Shown piece by piece: positions 59,272-64,000 of a stretch of 64,000 nucleotides of DNA (positions are counted from its first letter, which is position 1; each line of letters opens with the position of its first letter). Location of the stretch: contig NZ_JAFBEB010000001.1 of the NCBI RefSeq assembly GCF_016908525.1, forward strand, positions 436,501 through 500,500. Reading direction: 5' to 3'. The stretch is from Brevibacillus fulvus (GTDB lineage Bacteria > Bacillota > Bacilli > Brevibacillales > Brevibacillaceae). Made by a program: the position numbers and the translations under genes. The notes under the pieces are model-generated. The model was not told where the DNA came from, ran no database searches, and worked only from the letters and a program-made list of their open reading frames with translations.

Positions 59272-61125
59272 ATGAATCGGAAACATAGGCTGTTCATCTC
59301 GATTTTGTTGGATGCGATGTTGCTGGCGCTGGCGGTTATCTTCAGCTATCTGATCCGCTTCGAAGCGGAAGTGAGCGAGCCGTTTCTCGCAGGTATTCCG
59401 TATGCCTTGTTGATGGTCGTTGGCTGCTCGTTGGCCGTGTTTATTCGCTTGAAAATTTACAACTGTTCCTGGCAATATGCCAGTACCCGTGAATTGTTGC
59501 TGTTGACGAAAGCGGCCGCGCTGGCGATGGTGACGTCCTGGGTGCTTAGCTTTGGATCGGGAGCGCTGGGCTTGCACCCGCCGATCCCGTCATCAATTTT
59601 TATCCTCGCCGGGTTACTCTCGTTGACCGCGATGGGAGCGTCGCGCATGGCTTGGTATGTGTATCGGCATGATACGGTCAAATACCAGCCGCATCATAAA
59701 CGAACGCTCGTAATCGGAGCTGGCTCGGCAGGGCGATTGGTTGTGAAAGAACTGCTGGAATCGCCGGACACCACACTGTATCCGGTCGCGTTTCTTGACG
59801 ATGATCCGCGAAAACAAAAGCTGACGGTGATGGGCGTTCCGATTGTCGGCACTCGCGCTGTTTTGCAGCAAACGGTACAGGCATACAAGATTGAATTAAT
59901 TATCATTGCCATTCCTTCCTTGGAAAAAAGAGGGGTGGCCGAACTGATCGGTCTTTGCAAAAGAACGGGGGTCCAAGTGAAAATGTTGCCGCGGGTCAGC
60001 GACATGATCGAAGGAAAAGTCACAATCGAACATATCCGCGATGTGCAGGTCGAAGATTTATTGGGCCGTGATTCGGTCGAAATCAACTTGCAAGAGATCT
60101 CCGCCTATTTGCAGGACAAAGTGGTATTGGTGACCGGGGCGGGCGGTTCGATCGGATCGGAATTGTGCCGGCAAATCTCCGCCTTCCATCCGGGCTCCTT
60201 GTTGTTGCTGGGCCATGGCGAAAACAGCATCTACGCGATCGAGCAGGAATTGCGGCGATCGTTTCCTCACCTGGAACTTCACCCGATCATTGCCGATATT
60301 CAAGACCGCAACCGGATCGAATCGGTTTTTCAAATGTATCGTCCTGGCATCGTTTTTCACGCGGCGGCCCACAAGCATGTGCCACTGATGGAACAAAATG
60401 CGGTGGAAGCGATCAAGAACAACATTTTTGGCACCAAAAACCTGGCGGAATGTGCAGACACCTACCAGGTGGAACGGTTTGTGTCCATCTCAACAGATAA
60501 GGCGGTTAATCCGACCAGTGTGATGGGCGCCACCAAACGCATTACCGAATTGATGATCCAAAGTTTGGATAAACAAAGCATGACGAAGTTTGTGGCCGTT
60601 CGTTTTGGCAATGTCCTTGGCAGCCGCGGAAGCGTCATTCCTTTGTTCAAACAGCAAATCAGGGAAGGCGGCCCGGTCACCGTGACGCATCCGGAGATGG
60701 TGCGCTATTTTATGACGATCTCGGAAGCGGTGCAATTGGTGATCCAGGCCGGGGCTTTCGCGGAAGGCGGCGAAATTTTTATTCTCGATATGGGCAAACC
60801 GGTTAAAATTGCTGATCTGGCCCATGACCTCATCCGCCTCTCCGGTTTGGAACCCGGTACCGATATTCAAGTGGTCTATACCGGAATCCGTCCCGGCGAA
60901 AAATTGTTTGAAGAAATTTTGACCCAGGAAGAGGGAGCAACGGCTTCCAAGCATCAACGCATTTATGTGGGAAAACCAACCGACTTTTCTTATGAAGACT
61001 TTTCCTATGTGCTGCGCAGGCTGGAACAAATGACTCACAGCAGCTATACGCCTTCGCTGAATGAGGAACTGCTGTCTTTATTGCATCATATCGTACCCAG
61101 TTATCAAGGAGTGGGCACGCGTTAG
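59272..61125 (+). CDS. Membrane nucleoside-diphosphate-sugar 4,6-dehydratase (PglF/CapD type)
   Basis: 617 residues. Four N-terminal membrane helices (about 5-115), a first Rossmann domain with VIGAGSAGRLVVKEL (about 145-159), then the catalytic SDR domain with TGAGGSIGSELCRQI at about 288-302. The catalytic stretch STDKAVNPTSVMGATKR has Met in place of the SDR Tyr, normal for PglF/FlaA1 dehydratases. It makes a UDP-4-keto-6-deoxy-HexNAc from UDP-GlcNAc. With the aminotransferase at 55816 and the priming transferase at 55181 this gives a 4-amino-4,6-dideoxy sugar at the reducing end. GGGGGAG is the ribosome site. Last gene of the cluster. Confidence 0.92.
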   Translation: MNRKHRLFISILLDAMLLALAVIFSYLIRFEAEVSEPFLAGIPYALLMVVGCSLAVFIRLKIYNCSWQYASTRELLLLTKAAALAMVTSWVLSFGSGALGLHPPIPSSIFILAGLLSLTAMGASRMAWYVYRHDTVKYQPHHKRTLVIGAGSAGRLVVKELLESPDTTLYPVAFLDDDPRKQKLTVMGVPIVGTRAVLQQTVQAYKIELIIIAIPSLEKRGVAELIGLCKRTGVQVKMLPRVSDMIEGKVTIEHIRDVQVEDLLGRDSVEINLQEISAYLQDKVVLVTGAGGSIGSELCRQISAFHPGSLLLLGHGENSIYAIEQELRRSFPHLELHPIIADIQDRNRIESVFQMYRPGIVFHAAAHKHVPLMEQNAVEAIKNNIFGTKNLAECADTYQVERFVSISTDKAVNPTSVMGATKRITELMIQSLDKQSMTKFVAVRFGNVLGSRGSVIPLFKQQIREGGPVTVTHPEMVRYFMTISEAVQLVIQAGAFAEGGEIFILDMGKPVKIADLAHDLIRLSGLEPGTDIQVVYTGIRPGEKLFEEILTQEEGATASKHQRIYVGKPTDFSYEDFSYVLRRLEQMTHSSYTPSLNEELLSLLHHIVPSYQGVGTR

Positions 61126-61221
61126 CCGGACATTCACTTGCGTTGATCCGAGCTCGGCCCGCACGCTTTGCTTTCTGAAAACAAATAGTCCATTGTACTG
61201 CTCTCCTGGAGAATAAGCCGC

Positions 61222-61251
61222 TGCCCCCACGACAAAAGGGGCAACTTTTTT
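61222..61251 (+). terminator. Terminator of the polysaccharide cluster
   Basis: TGCCCC pairs with GGGGCA over a 10-nt loop, followed by AC and six T residues, about 100 bp past the dehydratase stop and 60 bp before the formate channel gene. Confidence 0.72.
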
Positions 61252-61311
61252 CTTGCTTTCTTTACATATCTGTCCAAAAAAAGCAAAGCATAGGGGAGAG
61301 GAGGTGGACAA

Positions 61312-62085
61312 ATGGCTTTTCATACCCCGCAGCGCGTCGCCGAACTCAGTATCGACGCAGGCACACGCAAGGCAAATTTACCGTTGGCCACGTTGCTCAT
61401 TCTCGGTTTTTTGGCCGGAGCCTTTATCGCCATTGGTTTTTTGCTTGATATTCGGGTCAGCGCCAATGTGCCCAAAGAGTGGGGAACGTTTGCCGGCTTT
61501 TTGGGAGCGGCTGTCTTCCCTTTGGGACTGGTATTAGTCATTATCGCGGGTGGAGAATTGCTGACCGGCAATATGATGTCCGTCACCTTGGCTTTGTTGG
61601 CAGGAAAAATATCGGTGGGGAAATTGCTGTACAACTGGTTTTGGATCACCATGAGCAATTTTGTCGGAGCCGTGTTTGTCGCTTACGCCTTTGGCCACCT
61701 GGTCGGTTTAACGGCGGAAGGGGTTTTCTTGGCCAAGACCATTGCGATTGCCGACGCCAAGCTACAGGAAAACTTTTTGCAAGCGTTTTTGTCCGCCATC
61801 GGCTGCAATTGGCTGGTAACGCTTGCGGTCTGGCTCTCCTATGCATCGGAGGAGGTAAGCGGCAAAATTTTGGCGATCTGGTTTCCGGTGATGGGCTTTG
61901 TCGCCATCGGCTTCCAACATGTAGTCGCCAATATGTTTGTGATTCCCGCTGCCATCTTCGCCGGCCACACCACCTGGACGGCGTGGTTGCTCAATTTCAT
62001 CCCGGTTTTTCTCGGCAACGCTGTTGGCGGGAGTATCTTTGTTGCCCTGCTGTATTGGCTTTCCTACATTAGGGCGGCCAACTGA
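61312..62085 (+). CDS. Formate/nitrite transporter family protein
   Basis: 257 residues with six membrane helices in the FocA/NirC fold. Landmarks are [10 protein letters not shown] at about 38-47, [23 protein letters not shown] at about 82-104 (in parts) with the pore-gating loop, [14 protein letters not shown] and [17 protein letters not shown], the FNT C-terminal signature with the HVVANM motif. It passes formate through the cell membrane. GAGGAGGTG precedes the ATG. The formate dehydrogenase gene begins 20 bp later, so formate is the probable substrate. Confidence 0.93.
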   Translation: MAFHTPQRVAELSIDAGTRKANLPLATLLILGFLAGAFIAIGFLLDIRVSANVPKEWGTFAGFLGAAVFPLGLVLVIIAGGELLTGNMMSVTLALLAGKISVGKLLYNWFWITMSNFVGAVFVAYAFGHLVGLTAEGVFLAKTIAIADAKLQENFLQAFLSAIGCNWLVTLAVWLSYASEEVSGKILAIWFPVMGFVAIGFQHVVANMFVIPAAIFAGHTTWTAWLLNFIPVFLGNAVGGSIFVALLYWLSYIRAAN

Positions 62086-62105
62086 TTGAAAGGAGGCGGT
62101 TTTGG

Positions 62106-64000
62106 TTGCAGACAACATCGGATAAGCAAACGATTACGTTTTATATTAATGGCCAAGCTTTTCAGGCCGAACCGGGACAAACGATCTTGAATGCCGCGGC
62201 TGCGCAAAATTATATCATTCCGAGCATTTGTTACCATTCCATGCTGGGACCGATCCAATCCTGCGATACGTGTCATGTGGGGGTCAACGGCAAGCTGACG
62301 CGAGCTTGCAGCACAGCGGTGACAGAAGGCATGCAGGTCGACACCCGTTCGAATTGGGTAAAAGAAGCCCAGTACGAAGCGATGAGCCGCATATTGAAAA
62401 ACCACGAACTGTATTGCACGGTCTGTGACAACAATAACGGAAATTGCGTCGTGCACAATACGGCGGAACTGCTGGAGATCGAACACCAAAAGTACAAATT
62501 CGAAGCAAAACCGTATCCGCCAGACAACTCGCATCCGTTCTACCGCTATGAACCGGACCAATGTATTTTGTGCGGCCGCTGCGTGGAAGCTTGCCAGGAC
62601 CTGCAGGTCAATGAAACGCTGTCGATCGATTGGTCCCGCGAAGTTCCGCGCGTCATTTGGGATAACGATGTGCCTATCGATCAATCCTCCTGTGTGTCCT
62701 GCGGCCACTGTGTCACCGTTTGTCCATGCAACGCTTTGATGGAAAAGTCAATGCTGGGCGAAGCCGGTTTCCTGACGGGCATTCCCCCGGAAGTTTTGGA
62801 ACCAATGATCGATTTGACCAAAGAAGTCGAACCGGGTTACAAGGAAATTTTCACGATTTCAGAAATCGAAGCGTCGATGCGCAAGACGAGGATCAAACGG
62901 ACGAAGACAGTCTGTACATACTGCGGAGTAGGCTGCAGTTTTGAAATTTGGACGAAGGACCGCAAAATTCTCAAGGTTGAACCGCAGGCGGAAGCGCCGG
63001 TCAACGGAATCTCCACATGTGTCAAAGGAAAATTTGGCTGGGATTTCGTCAACAGTGAAGAACGCTTGACCAAACCGCTGATCCGGCGAGGGGACGAGTT
63101 CGTGGAAGCGACCTGGGAGGAGGCGCTGTCCCTTGTGGCCAGCCGTTTAACCGAAATCAAGGAAACGCATGGCCCGGATGCGATCGGCTATATCGCTTCG
63201 TCAAAATGCACGAATGAAGAGAACTACTTGTTTCAAAAATTCGCCAGGGCGGTTATGGGCACCAACAATGTGGACAATTGTTCACGCTACTGTCAATCGC
63301 CGGCGACATCCGGCCTGATGCGGACCGTAGGGATCGGCGGCGACTCCGGCACGATCGAAGATTTGCAGCTCACCGATTTGGTCATTGTAATCGGGGCCAA
63401 TCCCGCCGAGTCGCACCCCGTATTGGCCACTCGGATCAAGCGTGCCCATAAATTGCACGGTCAGAAACTGGCTGTCATCGACCTGCGCAAGCATGAGCTG
63501 GCCGAACGGGCCGATCTGTTTATCCATCCCAAACCTGGCACCGATCTGATCTTGCTGTCGGCGCTGACCAAGTACATTATCGATCAAGGGTGGCACGATC
63601 AGGCTTTCATTCAGGCTCGTGTCAATGGTTATGAACAATACGTCGCCTCTTTGGACAAGTTCACGCTGGAATACGCGGAAGAAAAAACGGGCATTTCAAA
63701 AGCGGAAATGGTCAGCCTGGCGACGATGATACATGAAGCGAAGAGCATGTGCATTTGTTGGGCGATGGGGGTTACCCAGCATATGGGCGGAACCGATACG
63801 AGCACAGCCATCTCCAACCTGCTGCTGGTAACCGGAAATTATGGCCGGCCCGGAACGGGCGCGTATCCGCTGCGCGGCCATAACAATGTCCAGGGAGCTT
63901 GCGATTTCGGAACGATGCCGGCCTGGTTCCCGGGGTATGAACCGGTGGAAAACGATCAGGTGCGGGCGCGCTATGAACAAGCGTGGGGGGTCACATTACC
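62106..64000 (+). CDS. Formate dehydrogenase alpha subunit, YrhE/YjgC type (partial)
   Basis: The gene runs off the right edge; 631 residues are visible. Order: 2Fe-2S ferredoxin domain ([22 protein letters not shown] at about 38-76), a His-Cys iron-sulfur box with [11 protein letters not shown], two 4Fe-4S clusters ([11 protein letters not shown] and [13 protein letters not shown]), then the molybdopterin domain with its own cluster ([12 protein letters not shown]) at about 270-282. The active-site residue equivalent to selenocysteine is Cys in [13 protein letters not shown], and the following His of E. coli FdhF is Gln. It probably transfers electrons to NAD or another carrier via a partner outside the window. 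TTG start at 62106 with AGGAGG 9 bp upstream. Confidence 0.93.
   Translation, partial: MQTTSDKQTITFYINGQAFQAEPGQTILNAAAAQNYIIPSICYHSMLGPIQSCDTCHVGVNGKLTRACSTAVTEGMQVDTRSNWVKEAQYEAMSRILKNHELYCTVCDNNNGNCVVHNTAELLEIEHQKYKFEAKPYPPDNSHPFYRYEPDQCILCGRCVEACQDLQVNETLSIDWSREVPRVIWDNDVPIDQSSCVSCGHCVTVCPCNALMEKSMLGEAGFLTGIPPEVLEPMIDLTKEVEPGYKEIFTISEIEASMRKTRIKRTKTVCTYCGVGCSFEIWTKDRKILKVEPQAEAPVNGISTCVKGKFGWDFVNSEERLTKPLIRRGDEFVEATWEEALSLVASRLTEIKETHGPDAIGYIASSKCTNEENYLFQKFARAVMGTNNVDNCSRYCQSPATSGLMRTVGIGGDSGTIEDLQLTDLVIVIGANPAESHPVLATRIKRAHKLHGQKLAVIDLRKHELAERADLFIHPKPGTDLILLSALTKYIIDQGWHDQAFIQARVNGYEQYVASLDKFTLEYAEEKTGISKAEMVSLATMIHEAKSMCICWAMGVTQHMGGTDTSTAISNLLLVTGNYGRPGTGAYPLRGHNNVQGACDFGTMPAWFPGYEPVENDQVRARYEQAWGVTL

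Noticed and set aside
1-64000. CRISPR arrays, tRNA or rRNA genes, insertion sequences and prophage genes
   Set aside because: I saw no regularly spaced direct repeats, no tRNA cloverleaf with a CCA-type end, no transposase or integrase motifs and no phage structural proteins in reading the window.

Overview
The window looks like chromosomal DNA from a Gram-positive member of the Bacillota, most likely Bacillales. A lineage near Alicyclobacillaceae/Effusibacillus/Tumebacillus is a guess, since no rRNA is present. The grounds are strong AGGAGG-type ribosome binding sites, many TTG and GTG starts, rho-independent terminators between gene blocks, a lipoprotein-type solute receptor, an LCP ligase, a YwqC/D/E-type tyrosine kinase and phosphatase set, and a YclM-type aspartokinase. 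I see no tRNA, rRNA, CRISPR array, insertion sequence or phage gene.

Layout. 1-1222: end of a ribose-type sugar ABC transporter. 1445-3575: SDR dehydrogenase and MFS efflux pump on the minus strand. 3824-5191: aspartokinase. 5380-15530: a 5-oxoproline (pyroglutamate) locus. It holds a very large M14 peptidase, the DUF969/DUF979 transporter pair, an IclR regulator, pyroglutamyl peptidase, 5-oxoprolinase subunits PxpB, PxpC and PxpA, and an acetamidase/formamidase-like enzyme. Together these would free pyroglutamate from peptides, import it and convert it to glutamate.

15816-24113: a GntR/FCD regulator and an eight-gene catabolic cluster (two carboxymuconolactone-decarboxylase-like proteins, beta-hydroxyacid dehydrogenase, MFS carrier, aldehyde dehydrogenase, metallo-beta-lactamase-fold lactonase, a small unknown protein, alpha/beta hydrolase). 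I know of no pathway that fits the set. Its promoter region carries three near-identical 12-bp palindromes, two of them overlapping the -35 boxes of tandem promoters. 24399-25887: an EamA exporter and a MerR regulator, divergent, with matching MerR-type 19-bp-spacer promoters. 26139-32848: a LacI-controlled sugar or polyol locus (TIM-barrel isomerase, Gfo/Idh/MocA dehydrogenase, ribose-type ABC importer). 32936-35466: an ABC-2 exporter trio on the minus strand. 35605-38828: erythromycin-esterase-like protein, ThiM, and a secreted SMP-30/NHL-like propeller.

39024-61125: LCP ligase followed by a Wzx/Wzy-type polysaccharide cluster of about 21 kb. It contains chain-length regulator, tyrosine kinase and phosphatase, a single-chain fusion of UDP-glucose dehydrogenase and UDP-glucuronate 4-epimerase, flippase, CapK/PaaK-like enzyme, polymerase, three GT4-type glycosyltransferases, asparagine-synthetase homologue, GalU, priming phosphoglycosyltransferase, PLP aminotransferase, DapDC-like PLP decarboxylase, ATP-grasp ligase and a PglF-type dehydratase. 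The enzymes suggest a polymer with UDP-GalA-derived residues, primed on a 4-amino-4,6-dideoxy sugar and possibly carrying an amide-linked amino group. 61312-64000: formate channel and the 5' part of a formate dehydrogenase alpha subunit that runs off the window.

The observations I rate highest are the fused UDP-GalA synthase, the amino-decoration module beside it, the GntR-controlled orphan catabolic cluster with its operator layout, and the paired MerR promoters.
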